Made by a program: the position numbers and the translations under genes. 64,000 bases of DNA from the NCBI RefSeq assembly GCF_937425535.1, contig NZ_OW485603.1:1-64000 (forward strand). Reading direction: 5' to 3'. The notes beneath the pieces were generated by a model that was given only the letters and a program-made list of their open reading frames with translations, was not told the origin of the DNA and did not search any database. Below are positions 37,835 through 46,939 of this stretch, piece by piece (position 1 is the stretch's first letter; each line of letters begins with the position of its first letter). This DNA comes from Rhodovastum atsumiense. Its GTDB lineage: Bacteria > Pseudomonadota > Alphaproteobacteria > Acetobacterales > Acetobacteraceae.

Positions 37835-39124
37835 ATGCAGATCGATAACATCCCGGCCGCTGCGCCTCCGCTCGCGGCAGGCAGAACCTGGAAGGTACGC
37901 TACGGCGTGCTGACGCTCATCTGGCTGGGCTGGATGATGTCGTTCCTTGACCGCATGGTGATGAGCGTCTCGCTGCCCTTCATCGGGGCCGACCTCAAGA
38001 TCGACACGACAAGCCAGGGACTGATCATCAGCGCGTTCTTCGTCGGCTATGCCGCGTTCCAGATTCCCGGCGGCCTCCTGGCCGACAGGTTTGGTCCGCG
38101 CAAGGTGATGGCGGTGGCCATCACCTGGTGGTCGGTGTTCACCAGCCTGACGGGCATGGCGCTGACCATGCCGATCCTGCTGGCAGTGCGCTTCCTGTTC
38201 GGCGTCGGGGAAGGGAGTTTTCCGGGGGCTTCCTGGAAGGCGATTGCGACCTATTTCCCCTCCGGGCAGCGAGGACGTGCCACGGCCATCCAGTCCTCGG
38301 TCAACACGCTGGGACCGGCACTCGCGGTAGTGGTTGCCGCCAGCATCATCGGTGCCTTCGGCTGGCGGACGGTCTTCGTGGCGCTCGGTGTGCCCGGCCT
38401 GCTGGTGGCAGCCGGCATGTACTGGTATTACCGCGATCGGCCCAAGGACCATCCGGCCATCAGCCGCGAGGAGCTGGACGAACTCGAGGCGGACAGGGCC
38501 GTACAGCCCGGGGCCGGGGCGGTTGATGCGCCAGTTCCACTGGCGAATGTGCTGAAGCAGCCGGTGCTGTGGCAGATGGCGTTTATCTGGTTCTTCTTCG
38601 ACATCACATTCTGGGGATTTTCGTCCTGGCTGCCGAGCTACCTGATGAAAATCCGGGGCTTCTCCCTTGCCCAGACCGGCGTGCTGGCGGCCGTCCCGTT
38701 CCTGTGCGGCACGGTCGGCACACTGCTGGGTGGCTACTGTTCAGACAAATTCAAGAGCAATCGTAAATGGTGGTACGTGCTGACGGCAGCGGTCAGCGCG
38801 GGCTTCCTTTATCTGACCTTTTCGGTTGAGAGCGCCAACGCGGCCGTAATCTATCAGTGTGTCTCGTCATTCTTCATGTTCTTCGCCATGGCGATGTTCT
38901 GGGGCATGCTGATGGACAAGATTCCCTCGCGGATCATGGGAGTGGCCTCCGGGGTGGTAAACTTCGGCGGCCAGCTCGCGGGGGTGGTATCGCCGCCGAT
39001 CATCGGCTTTCTCATCAAGACGGGGGGTGGCAGCTATTCCAGCGCGTTCATGTTCATGATCCTGGCGCTGGTTCTGTCAGGGGTGGTGACGATGACGCTC
39101 CGCAGTACCGAGGCCGGCTCCTGA
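37835..39124 (+). CDS. MFS transporter (anion:cation symporter type)
   Basis: This is an inner-membrane carrier of about 429 residues with 12 predicted helices. Signature loops are LADRFGPRKVMAVAITWWSV between helices 2 and 3, RFLFGVGEGSFPGASWKAIA in helix 4, and PSGQRGRATAIQSSVNTLGP. These fit the ACS family, which takes up organic acids and small amino-acid derivatives with protons. The first helix begins at about residue 17 (YGVLTLIWLGWMMSFLDRMV). It is placed last in the operon and probably imports the substrate of the upstream enzymes. Starts at 37814 or 37835 are both possible; 37835 (GGTGG upstream) gives the usual short N-terminus. Confidence 0.88.
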   Translation: MQIDNIPAAAPPLAAGRTWKVRYGVLTLIWLGWMMSFLDRMVMSVSLPFIGADLKIDTTSQGLIISAFFVGYAAFQIPGGLLADRFGPRKVMAVAITWWSVFTSLTGMALTMPILLAVRFLFGVGEGSFPGASWKAIATYFPSGQRGRATAIQSSVNTLGPALAVVVAASIIGAFGWRTVFVALGVPGLLVAAGMYWYYRDRPKDHPAISREELDELEADRAVQPGAGAVDAPVPLANVLKQPVLWQMAFIWFFFDITFWGFSSWLPSYLMKIRGFSLAQTGVLAAVPFLCGTVGTLLGGYCSDKFKSNRKWWYVLTAAVSAGFLYLTFSVESANAAVIYQCVSSFFMFFAMAMFWGMLMDKIPSRIMGVASGVVNFGGQLAGVVSPPIIGFLIKTGGGSYSSAFMFMILALVLSGVVTMTLRSTEAGS

Positions 39125-39251
39125 GGAGAGGCCATGGCGACGCGGTCTCCCTGCGGATACGCAACAGGGCCAGTGCAGCGTCGCCAATGCGAGTGCCGGG
39201 CCGGCCAGAGCACCTCCTGGTCATGCCCGGCAGCCTGTGGCGGTGAGGTGG

Positions 39252-39531
39252 ACCCCGGATCCCGGACAGTTTGGCGGCTTGGATAAGCTTGGCCCGGGTT
39301 GCTGCTACGCCGCCAGTCTGCTGCCGACCGGGAGCCCCGCGTGGGCTTCGGCCGGGGTCCGTCCGCCGAGGGCCGAGTGGGGCCGTTCTGTGTTGTAGTA
39401 GTCGATCCACCTTCCCAAGCCGGACCGTGCCTCGCTGCCGGTCTCGAAGGCGTTCATGTAGACGCACTCGTATTTCAGCGACCGCCACAGCCGCTCAATG
39501 AAGACGTTGTCCATCCAGCGACCACGGCCGG
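39252..39531 (-). pseudogene. IS3-family transposase OrfB, C-terminal fragment
   Basis: The reverse strand (coding 39531-39305) reads MPGRGRWMDNVFIERLWRSL then EYVYMNAFET-like sequence, GRWIDYYNTERPHSALGGRT and PAEAH, the end of an IS3-type OrfB including its last catalytic Glu region. The likely IS end (TGGACCCCGGATCCCGGACA) is near 39252. The upstream part is cut off at 39531 by the IS6-B element, and nothing of the IS3 remains on its other side. Confidence 0.85.
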
Positions 39532-40360
39532 GCATTGTCAAGTTGTCGGCCTATGGCCGCGCTTGGTCGCGCCGCACGACTTTCCTCGTGTTCACGCTGC
39601 GATCTGGACGCACGTCTCCTGTCGCCACACCCGGAAGGCCTCGGCGCGCGCACGCCGGTATTGAGCGGCGGTCATCAGATGGCGCCGCGGCCGGAAGTGA
39701 CCGTAGATCATGGCGTGCGATGACAGGAAGCGCTGAGCCTGCTTCGATGACTTGAACCGCTGCATCTGCCGCTCTCGACGTCGCGTCGGCCGGTGTGAGT
39801 TCTCCGCTCTGTTGTTCAGATACCGGCTGCTCCGGTGTTTCACCTCGGGTAGGATCTCGCGGTGCGCGACGCCATAGCTGCGCAGGCCATCGGTGATGAG
39901 GCGCTTCGGTTTGTACCTCAGCCCAGCGAGCAGGCGCTTGAAGAAGTGCTTCGCCGCGGCCGCATTCCGGCGGCCCTGCACCAGGATGTCGAGTACGACA
40001 CCGTGCTGGTCCACCGCGCGCCAGAGATAGTGCAGCTCGCCGTTGATCCGCAGGAAAACCTCATCAAGGTGCCAGATGTCGCCCGGCTTTGGCCATCGTC
40101 TCCGGAGCTTGCGGGCGAAGTCGGCGCCGAACTTGTGGCACCACTGCCGAATGCTCTCGTGGCTGACCGTGACGCCCCGCTCGGCCAGGATCAATTCCAC
40201 CTCTCGGAAGCTCAGGCCAAAGACATGGTAGAGCCAGACCGCGTAGCTGATGATCTCGGCTGGGAAGCGGTATCCCGGGTAGGTAGCGGGCTGCGGAGGT
40301 CATCTCGGCAGAATGCCCCAGCCGCATCGTTCCGGCCAGAGGCTGCGAACTTGACAATGC
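39532..40360 (-). mobile_element. IS6-family type B element (complete ends)
   Basis: GCATTGTCAAGTT marks both ends in inverted orientation (39532 and 40360). Flanking DNA differs on the two sides (IS3 remnant left, Tn3 remnant right) and there is no 8-bp duplication. IS6 elements form cointegrates and deletions next to themselves, which would explain the mismatched flanks. Confidence 0.85.
39592..40303 (-). pseudogene. IS6-family type B transposase with early frameshift
   Basis: The main frame reads YPGYRFPAEIISYAVWLYHV, ELILAERGVTVSHESIRQWC, the DDE motifs in HLDEVFLRINGELHYLWRAV and LITDGLRSYG and NRAENSHRP, and ends RQETCVQIAA. The natural ATG at 40303 is in another frame: its first codons read MTSAARYLPGIPLP where the copy at 27338 has MTSEPVTYPGYRFP, owing to one extra base. 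Translation could restart further in (for example at 40200), but the helix-turn-helix would be lost. Confidence 0.85.
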
Positions 40361-40635
40361 ACGCCGAAGGCATCCTGCTTCTTGTCGTGGGCGATGATCA
40401 GCGCATCGCCGACACGGGCAAAGAGACGGATCTTGTCGTTGATGGCCCGGGCATCGGACTGGAAGGCGCGGGTCTGCCGTCCCTCGGCTTTGCGAAAGAG
40501 AGCTCCGATCAGGCGGTCGAACACATCGATGGCCTGGTCGGTCAGGCTGGCGGTGAGGTCGAGACTTATGGCGACCAGCGTCGCGTGCCGACGCTGCCGT
40601 TCGTGGTGAGCGATGTGTTGCACCGTGCTTCGGCG
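40361..40635 (-). pseudogene. Tn3-family transposase, N-terminal-region fragment
   Basis: The reverse strand reads VQHIAHHERQRRHATLVAIS, LDLTASLTDQAIDVFDRLIG, ALFRKAEGRQTRAFQSDARA and INDKIRLFARVGDALI, characteristic of the long helical N-terminal half of Tn3 TnpA. It is cut by IS256 copy 3 on the right and IS6-B on the left. Confidence 0.85.
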
Positions 40636-42031
40636 GAGCTATGGGGGAAACTGGGTGACGACGGCCTGAGTGAGGCGGCGTATCGAGGCTGGTGACGAGC
40701 CTGCCCGAACCTCCCGAAGGAGCGATACGCCATGACGAGCGATACCAGAGTTGTTGCCCTCCGTCAGCCTGATGAGGTGGATGACCCGCTGACAGCGGTG
40801 CTGAGGAACGGTGCCCGGCGCCTGCTGGCTCAGGCGGTGGAAGCGGAAGCCGAGGCGTTCCTGGCGGAAATGCGCGGCTTGCGCCTGCCGGACGGACGCG
40901 AGCGGCTGGTGCGGCACGGGTATGGGCCCGAACGCCTGGTGCAGACCGGCATCGGGCCGGTTCCGGTGCAGCGGGTGAAGCTGCGCGATCGCGGCGCCCC
41001 GTCGGAAGCGGAGCGGATCCGCTTTACCTCGGCGCTGCTGCCGCGCTGGGCGCGGCGGACACGCAGCCTGGATGCGTTGTTGCCGATCCTCTACCTGCGT
41101 GGGGTCTCGATGGGCGATTTCCAGGAAGCGCTGACGGCGCTGCTCGGCCCGGAGGCGCCGAACCTGTCGCCTTCGGTCATTGGCCGCCTGCGGGACGAAT
41201 GGCAGGCCGACTATACGCGCTGGCAGCACCGTGACCTGTCGGCCCGGCATTACGTCTATTTCTGGGCCGATGGCGTCTATCTACAGGCGCGCATGGAGCC
41301 GCAGGCCGAGTGCATGTTGGTCCTGATCGGCGCCACCCCGGAGGGCAAGAAGGAACTCGTGGGCTTTCAGGTCGGGATGCGCGAGAGCGCACAGAGCTGG
41401 CACGAGCTGCTGGTCGACCTCAAGGCCCGCGGGCTGGCGGTCGCGCCGCGGCTGGCCACCGGAGATGGAAGTCTCGGCTTCTGGAAAGCACTGGGGGAGG
41501 TGTTCCCGACCACCCGGCATCAGCGCTGCTGGGTGCATAAAACCGCGAATATCCTCGACAAGCTGCCCAAGTCGGTTCAGCCCGCGGTCAAGCATGACCT
41601 GCGCGAGATCTGGCAGGCGCCTGACCGTGCCACGGCCGAGGACGCCGTGGATACGTTCGCCGAGAAATATGCGGCGAAATACGCCAAGGCCGTTGCCTGC
41701 CTGCTCAAGGACCGTGACGCGCTGCTGATCTTCTACGACTTCCCAGCCGAGCACTGGGATCATCTGCGCACATCGAACCCGATTGAAAGCGTGTTCGCCA
41801 CCGTTCGCCTACGCACGGTGCGGACCAAGGGCGCGCTCTCGCAGGACACTGCCCGCCTCATGGTTTTCAAACTGGTGATGATGGCTGCCAAGACATGGCG
41901 CCGCCTGAAGGGTGAGAACCAGTTGCCGAAGGTCGTCCGAGGTGTCAGATTCCGCAACGGCCTCGAGGTCATCGAGGCCCCAGTGCAGACCGCCGCCTGA
42001 TCGGGCCGTCACCCAATTTCCAGCATAGCTC
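40636..42031 (+). mobile_element. IS256-family insertion sequence, copy 3 (1396 bp)
   Basis: Ends GAGCTATGGGGGAAACTGGG and GAGCTATGCTGGAAATTGGG (right end, reverse complement). The flanks are a Tn3 fragment on the left and an IS6-A fragment on the right, without a target duplication. It is nearly identical to copy 4 at 51324 and in the same orientation. Confidence 0.92.
40732..42000 (+). CDS. IS256-family transposase
   Basis: A 422-residue transposase that differs from that of copy 4 by a single residue that I can see (DALLIFYDF here, DALLTFYDF there). All catalytic motifs are present (ADGVYLQARMEPQAE, ATGDGSLGFWK, SNPIESVFATV). The start ATG has GAAGGAG upstream inside the conserved leader that all copies share. 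Confidence 0.95.
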   Translation: MTSDTRVVALRQPDEVDDPLTAVLRNGARRLLAQAVEAEAEAFLAEMRGLRLPDGRERLVRHGYGPERLVQTGIGPVPVQRVKLRDRGAPSEAERIRFTSALLPRWARRTRSLDALLPILYLRGVSMGDFQEALTALLGPEAPNLSPSVIGRLRDEWQADYTRWQHRDLSARHYVYFWADGVYLQARMEPQAECMLVLIGATPEGKKELVGFQVGMRESAQSWHELLVDLKARGLAVAPRLATGDGSLGFWKALGEVFPTTRHQRCWVHKTANILDKLPKSVQPAVKHDLREIWQAPDRATAEDAVDTFAEKYAAKYAKAVACLLKDRDALLIFYDFPAEHWDHLRTSNPIESVFATVRLRTVRTKGALSQDTARLMVFKLVMMAAKTWRRLKGENQLPKVVRGVRFRNGLEVIEAPVQTAA

Positions 42032-42591
42032 GTGCCAACTCCTTGGTGCGTCGCCACAGCTCGTCGCCTCCCTTCATCTCGGCAACGGCCTTCGGATAGG
42101 CAGCATTCTTATCAACGGTGATCGTCCGCGGGTTCACCGTGTGCGGCTGGCCGAGCGCCTTGCGGAAGAACCGCTTCGCCGCCGCCGCATCCCGTCGCGC
42201 GCTGAGCAGGAAGTCGATGGTCTGACCCGGGCTGTCGACCGCCCGATACAGATAGGTCCAGCGGCCCTTCACCTTGTTATATGTCTCATCGACCCGCCAG
42301 GAACCGGTGCAAGGGCGTAGATAGGGCCGAAGCCGCTTCTCCAGGTCGGCAGCATAGGCCTGGATCCAACGAAAGGGGGTGGTGTGGTCGACCTCCACGC
42401 CGCGATCGGCCAGCATCAGCTCGAGATCCCGGTAGCTAATCGGGAACATCAGATACCAACGCACCGCTCAGAGGATCACCTCGCCGCTGAAATGCCGCCC
42501 CTTGAAGCTCGTCACCGTCAGGCCCTACCACCGCTCATCCTACGCGATCATACCCGATCTCCGATCCACGTCGAATTTCGCAACAGAGCCA
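42032..42591 (-). pseudogene. IS6-family type A element, truncated, with nonsense codon
   Basis: The right end (GCAACAGAGCC at 42591) and the N-terminal two thirds of the transposase remain: SFKGRHFSGEVIL, a TGA where the intact copy has Trp, AVRWYLMFPISYRDLELMLA, RPCTGSWRVDETYNKVKGRW and TVDKNAAYPKAVAEM. It is cut by IS256 copy 3 after ELWRRTK. The rest of the element is not on the other side of IS256. Confidence 0.85.
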
Positions 42592-42681
42592 CAGGAGACG
42601 TGCGTCCAGATCGCAGCATGAACACGAGGAACCTCGTCCGGTGCCACCAAGCGTAGCCATAGGCCGTCAACTTGACAACGC
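42592..42681 (+). mobile_element. IS6-family type B remnant (one end)
   Basis: The sequence from 42592 matches, with changes, the terminal 60-90 bases of the type B element (as at 39532-39620, reverse complement), ending in CAACTTGACAACGCC. The type A element therefore once inserted into a type B copy here. Confidence 0.7.
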
Positions 42682-43038
42682 CGGCCGGCAGCCTTCAATT
42701 TGCCGTCATTGCTGCGAGGGCGTATACAGGTGGCGCTGAAATCGTGGCGCCATCACGGGTACACAACCGGGCAGCCACGACAGGAGTTCTGCACGTGGAT
42801 CGCTTCTGTCTCCGGGATGCCGCATCGCGCGCGGTCCGCGAGAATGTCGGAACATCAGCCACACGGCCTTGGCACGCTGCGCCTCGCATGTGGTTGTCAG
42901 CGTCAGCACAGACACGCCGCGACGCGCTCCGCGCCCGCCAGCGGCTTCTAACAACGGACTAATCCCACCCGCGGCCAGTTGCGCTGCGCGCGGGCCGCTT
43001 TGCAGCCGATCCGACTCCGACCCTGAGGAGAATTCCGC
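42682..43038. other. Upstream region of the DMSO-reductase-type operon
   Basis: A 357-base stretch without a supported gene. It should hold the operon promoter. I looked for an FNR-type TTGAT-N4-ATCAA site and did not find one. GAGGAG lies 9 bases before the start at 43039. Confidence 0.35.
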
Positions 43039-45414
43039 ATGGGAAATCCCAATCCGCGTGACCCGCGCGCGGTGCTGACGCGGCGCAGCTTCGTCGCGGG
43101 CTCGGCGCTCGCTGCCGTACCCTTCGTCGCCGGCACGTACGTCTCCGACGCAAGCGCCCAGGCGACCACCCCGCCACTGCCTGCCGGCGGAGAACGCGTC
43201 GTACAGACCTGCAGCACCTTCGACTGCGGCGGCAAGTGCGACATCCGCGCCCATGTGAAGGACGGCGTAGTCACTCGCATCAGCACGCGGCCCGACGCCG
43301 ATCTCGACGAACACATGCCGATCATGCGCGCCTGCGTGCGCGGCCGTGGCTATCGGCGCTTCGTCTACAACGCCGATCGGCTGAAATATCCGATGAAGCG
43401 GGTCGGCCGGCGCGGCGAAGGCCGCTTCGAGCGCATCACCTGGGACGAGGCGACCACGCTGATCGCCGCGCAGATGAAGCGCATCGGCGAGACCTACGGG
43501 CCAGGTGCACGCTTCGTGCACAACAACACTGCGGTCAGCGGGGGAGCTTTCTCGGGCCATACCATGGTCAAGCGCCTGCTGAACCTGACCGGAGGGCATC
43601 TGGAGTACTATCACTCCGTCAGCATGGGCAACACGGCGGCGATCACACCCTACACCTATGGCACGGCGGCCACCGGCAACTCGCTCGACACACTGCTGGA
43701 CTCGAAGCTGATCATCCTTTGGGGCCACAACCCCACGGAGACGATCTTCGGCCACCTGAACCACTATCTGCAGAGAGCGAAGGACAAGGGCATTCGCATC
43801 GTGGTGGTCGATCCGCGCTATTCGGACACGGTCGCCGCCTATGCCGACGAGTGGGTGCCGCTGCTGCCCACCACCGACAACGCGCTGATGGACGCGATGG
43901 CCTACGTCATCGTCAGCGAAGGCCTGCAGGACCAGAAGTTCCTCGATACCTACTGCATCGGATTCGACGAAGTGCATATGCCGGAAGGCGTGCCGCCAGG
44001 CGAGTCCTGGAAGTCCTACCTGCTCGGCGAGAAGGACGGCACGCCCAAGACGCCGGATTGGGCCGAGCGCATCACCAGGGTGCCTGCCGCCACGATCCGC
44101 CACCTCGCTCGCGAATATGCCGTTGCCAAGCCGGCGGCACTGATCCAGGGCTGGGGCCCGCAGCGGCATGTCTGCGGCGAGCGCACCGCCCGTGGAGGCT
44201 CGGTACTGCCCGCGCTGACCGGCAATGTCGGGATCCGCGGCGGCTGGGCCTGCGGCTATGGTGGCATCGGCAACCGCAAGTTCCCAGCCTCGCCCGACAT
44301 GCTGGCTAATCCGGTTAAGGGCAAGATCAACATCACCACCTGGACCGAGGCGGTAGAGGACGCTTCGCAGATTACCCCAACGACCGGGCTGCGCGGCGCC
44401 GAGAAGCTCGATGCCGATATCAGAATGATTTTCTGCCTGGCCGGTAACTACATGGCCAACCAGAACCCGGACATCAACGCGACGGTGAAGCTTCTGGAGG
44501 ACGAGAGGAAGGTCGAGTTTATCGTCTGTAGCGACCTCTACTTCACTCCGAGCGCACGCTACGCCGATGTATTGTTGCCGGAAACCAGCTTCATGGAACG
44601 GTGGAACCTCGGTGCGACCTGGGGGTCGGGCAATTACTTCGTGCTTTCCGAGAAACTGGTCGAGCCGCCCTTCGAATGCCGCTCCGATTACGAGTGGCTG
44701 GCCGAGGTGGCGCGCAAGCTCGGCGTGGAGCAGGCTTTCACCCTCGGCCGCAGCGAGAAGGACTGGATCGCAGCACTGGTGGAGGACACCCGCAAGGCGA
44801 TGCCGAGCGAGGGCGTCCCGACCTTCGAGGAACTCCTGGTCAGGAGAGTCCACAAGTTCGCCGGCAGCGAATCCTATGTCGCCTTCGAGAAGCAGATCCG
44901 CGACCCGGAAAACAACAAATTTTCCACGCCCTCTGGCAAGATCGAGATCTTCTCGAAGCGCCTCTACGACATGAAGAACCCCGCGATCCCGGCGGTGCCG
45001 CGCTACGTGCCGTCGCCGGAGGGACCATCCGATCCGCTCGCCGCCCGCTACCCGCTGCAGTTCATCACCTGGAAAGGCAAGAACCGGGCAAATTCCACGA
45101 TGTTCGTCAGCCCCTGGATGAAGCAGGTGCAGCAGCAGAGGCTGTGGATCAACCCGCTCGACGCCGAGCCGCGCGGCATCCACCAGGGCGACCCGGTGCG
45201 CGTGTTCAACGACCGCGGCATCACCGTGGTGCCCGCCGAGGTCACGCCGCGCATCATCCCCGGGGTGGTAGCGCTGCAATCGGCGGCGTGGTGGGCGCCC
45301 GACCGTGACGGCATCGACCGAGGCGGCTGCGCCAACGTCCTGACCTCGCGCAGGCGCACGCCACTCAACGGCAATTCGCACCAGACCAACCTGGTCGAGG
45401 TCAGGAAGGCCTGA
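43039..45414 (+). CDS. DMSO-reductase-family molybdopterin catalytic subunit (DmsA-like)
   Basis: The protein has 791 residues and a Tat signal (LTRRSFVAGSALAAVPFVAG), so it is exported folded with its cofactor. An [4Fe-4S] site is formed by C58, C63, C67 and C99 (C-x4-C-x3-C-x31-C). The molybdenum ligand is probably Ser195 (EYYHSVSMGNT), aligned with the Ser of E. coli DmsA by the shared context YY...S...PYTYG. Further marks are LIILWGHNPTETIFGH, VVVDPRYSDTVAAYADEWVP, and the C-terminal cofactor domain (LWINPLDAEPRGIHQGDPVR). It is the first gene of a dmsABC-like operon. It likely reduces an S- or N-oxide, but related enzymes act on other oxyanions, so the substrate is open. Confidence 0.92.
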   Translation: MGNPNPRDPRAVLTRRSFVAGSALAAVPFVAGTYVSDASAQATTPPLPAGGERVVQTCSTFDCGGKCDIRAHVKDGVVTRISTRPDADLDEHMPIMRACVRGRGYRRFVYNADRLKYPMKRVGRRGEGRFERITWDEATTLIAAQMKRIGETYGPGARFVHNNTAVSGGAFSGHTMVKRLLNLTGGHLEYYHSVSMGNTAAITPYTYGTAATGNSLDTLLDSKLIILWGHNPTETIFGHLNHYLQRAKDKGIRIVVVDPRYSDTVAAYADEWVPLLPTTDNALMDAMAYVIVSEGLQDQKFLDTYCIGFDEVHMPEGVPPGESWKSYLLGEKDGTPKTPDWAERITRVPAATIRHLAREYAVAKPAALIQGWGPQRHVCGERTARGGSVLPALTGNVGIRGGWACGYGGIGNRKFPASPDMLANPVKGKINITTWTEAVEDASQITPTTGLRGAEKLDADIRMIFCLAGNYMANQNPDINATVKLLEDERKVEFIVCSDLYFTPSARYADVLLPETSFMERWNLGATWGSGNYFVLSEKLVEPPFECRSDYEWLAEVARKLGVEQAFTLGRSEKDWIAALVEDTRKAMPSEGVPTFEELLVRRVHKFAGSESYVAFEKQIRDPENNKFSTPSGKIEIFSKRLYDMKNPAIPAVPRYVPSPEGPSDPLAARYPLQFITWKGKNRANSTMFVSPWMKQVQQQRLWINPLDAEPRGIHQGDPVRVFNDRGITVVPAEVTPRIIPGVVALQSAAWWAPDRDGIDRGGCANVLTSRRRTPLNGNSHQTNLVEVRKA

Positions 45415-45428
45415 GGGAGCACGCCGAC

Positions 45429-46028
45429 ATGGGCAATCAACTCGGCTTCTTCATTGACTCCGCCCGCTGCTCCGGCTGCAAGGCCTGCCAAGTGGCGTGC
45501 AAGGACAAGAATGAGCTCGACGACACGCGCCTGTTCCGGCGCGTGACCGAGGTGCACGGCGGCGGCTTCGTGCCGACCGGCACGGGCGGCTACACGCAGG
45601 ACGTCTTCGCCTATACGCTGTCGATCTCCTGCAACCACTGCGCGGATCCGATCTGTGTGAGGAACTGCCCTACAGGCGCGATGTACAAGCGCGCCGAGGA
45701 CGGGGTGGTGGCGGTGGACACGAAGCGCTGCATCGGCTGCGGCTACTGCGCCTGGTCCTGTCCCTACGGCGCGCCGCAGATGAACAAGGCGACCGGGCAG
45801 ATGTCGAAATGCGACTTCTGCTCCGACCTCCTCGCCCGCGGCGAGCCGCCGGTCTGCGTCGGCGCCTGCCCGCTCGGCGCGATTGAATACGGGCCAATCG
45901 AGGAGTTGCGCGCGCGCCACAGCACGCTGGCCCAGGTGAATGGCCTGCCAAATCCGGCCGTCACCCGCCCGAACCTGGTGGTTCGGGCGCATGCCGGCAG
46001 CAAGAAGGAGGGACGCCCCCATGCATGA
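45429..46028 (+). CDS. DmsB-like four-cluster ferredoxin subunit
   Basis: This 199-residue electron-transfer subunit has four Cys groups for [4Fe-4S] clusters: CSGCKACQVACKDKN, CNHCADPICVRNCPTGAM, CIGCGYCAWSCPYGAP and CDFCSDLLARGEPPVCVGACP. It passes electrons from the membrane subunit to the molybdenum protein, as in DmsB. It lies 14 bases after the catalytic gene with GGGAG before its start. Its last 8 bases overlap the next gene. Confidence 0.95.
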   Translation: MGNQLGFFIDSARCSGCKACQVACKDKNELDDTRLFRRVTEVHGGGFVPTGTGGYTQDVFAYTLSISCNHCADPICVRNCPTGAMYKRAEDGVVAVDTKRCIGCGYCAWSCPYGAPQMNKATGQMSKCDFCSDLLARGEPPVCVGACPLGAIEYGPIEELRARHSTLAQVNGLPNPAVTRPNLVVRAHAGSKKEGRPHA

Positions 46029-46884
46029 CTGGCCGCTGGTGATCTTCACCCTCTGCCTGCAGGCCTCGGCTGGCTTGGCGGTGCTCGGACTTGCCGACTG
46101 CGCGCTGCTGCGCGGTGAAGCGCGGGCCGCAAGGCTGCCAGTGCTGCTGCCGATGCTAGGCGGCGCCGGCCTGCTCGCGATCGCGGGGCTGGCCGCCTCC
46201 TTCGGCCATCTCGGCTATCCGCTGAACGCGCCGAACGCGATCCGCAACCTCGGCAGCTCCTGGCTGAGCCGCGAGATCCTGGCCACCTCCGCCTATATCG
46301 GGGTCGTCTGCCTCGCCTTCCTCGCAACGTGGCGAGCCGGACGGGTACGGCTGCCCTGGCTGACCGTAGCAGCGGTGGCCGGGCTGGCGGCGACCTGGTG
46401 CATGGGCGAGGTCTACCGCAGCACGAGCGTCGCCGCCTGGACCACGCCGGCCACCCATCTCGGCTTCTTCGGCTGCCTCGTGGTGCTGGGCGCGGTGCTC
46501 GGCCTCTGGCTTGGCGCGCACCGCGCTGCAGCGGCGGCCGGGGTGCAGGCCAGCCAGCGGCTACTGGCTCTGGCCGTGGTGGCGGTGGCAGTCAGCCTGC
46601 TGGTGCAACTGGTGGCTTGGCCCGACTACTTGCTGGCGGTCCATGCGCCGGCGGTGGAGGTCGGCCGCACCTTCCCCATTGCCTCGGCGGCGGCGCTGGA
46701 CGCGCATGCGGATCTGCGGCTGGTGCGCTGGAGCGTAGCGGGGGTGGGCTGCCTGGGCCTTGCCTGGGCGGCCTGGGGCGCGCTGCGCCCGGCGACGCGC
46801 ATCGGCCTGCTCGCGGTGGCATCGGCGCTGCTGCTCGTGGGCGAGCTTGCCGGACGCTATCTTTTCTTCGCCATCCACGGCTGA
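46021..46884 (+). CDS. DmsC-like membrane anchor subunit
   Basis: This 287-residue integral membrane protein has about eight helices (for example LVIFTLCLQASAGLAVLGLA, LLPMLGGAGLLAIAGLAASF, ALAVVAVAVSLLVQLVAW). It matches the DmsC layout, including the FGHLGYPLNAPNAIRNLGSS loop and SWLSREIL just after it. It anchors the enzyme to the membrane and oxidises menaquinol or ubiquinol. The start at 46021 overlaps the end of the ferredoxin gene, which fits coupled translation. A bidirectional hairpin follows its stop. Confidence 0.9.
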   Translation: MHDWPLVIFTLCLQASAGLAVLGLADCALLRGEARAARLPVLLPMLGGAGLLAIAGLAASFGHLGYPLNAPNAIRNLGSSWLSREILATSAYIGVVCLAFLATWRAGRVRLPWLTVAAVAGLAATWCMGEVYRSTSVAAWTTPATHLGFFGCLVVLGAVLGLWLGAHRAAAAAGVQASQRLLALAVVAVAVSLLVQLVAWPDYLLAVHAPAVEVGRTFPIASAAALDAHADLRLVRWSVAGVGCLGLAWAAWGALRPATRIGLLAVASALLLVGELAGRYLFFAIHG

Positions 46885-46901
46885 CCGGGCCGCCTGCGAC
46901 G

Positions 46902-46933
46902 GCGGGGCGGAAGATGAGGACCTTCTGCCCCGC
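46902..46933. terminator. Bidirectional hairpin between convergent genes
   Basis: GCGGGGCGGAAG and CTTCTGCCCCGC form a 12-bp stem with one G-T wobble around an 8-base loop. It lies exactly between the end of the membrane subunit gene and the end of the convergent chaperone gene, so it can serve both directions. Confidence 0.75.
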
Positions 46934-46939
46934 TCGCTT

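Noticed and set aside
34891-37851. A 986-codon open frame antisense to the hydrolase and deacylase genes
   Set aside because: It mirrors two well-recognised enzyme genes. High GC content leaves long antisense frames open. No family features or ribosome site.
42706-45381. An 891-codon antisense frame over the DmsA-like gene
   Set aside because: It lies fully opposite a clear molybdoenzyme gene and has no recognisable domain.
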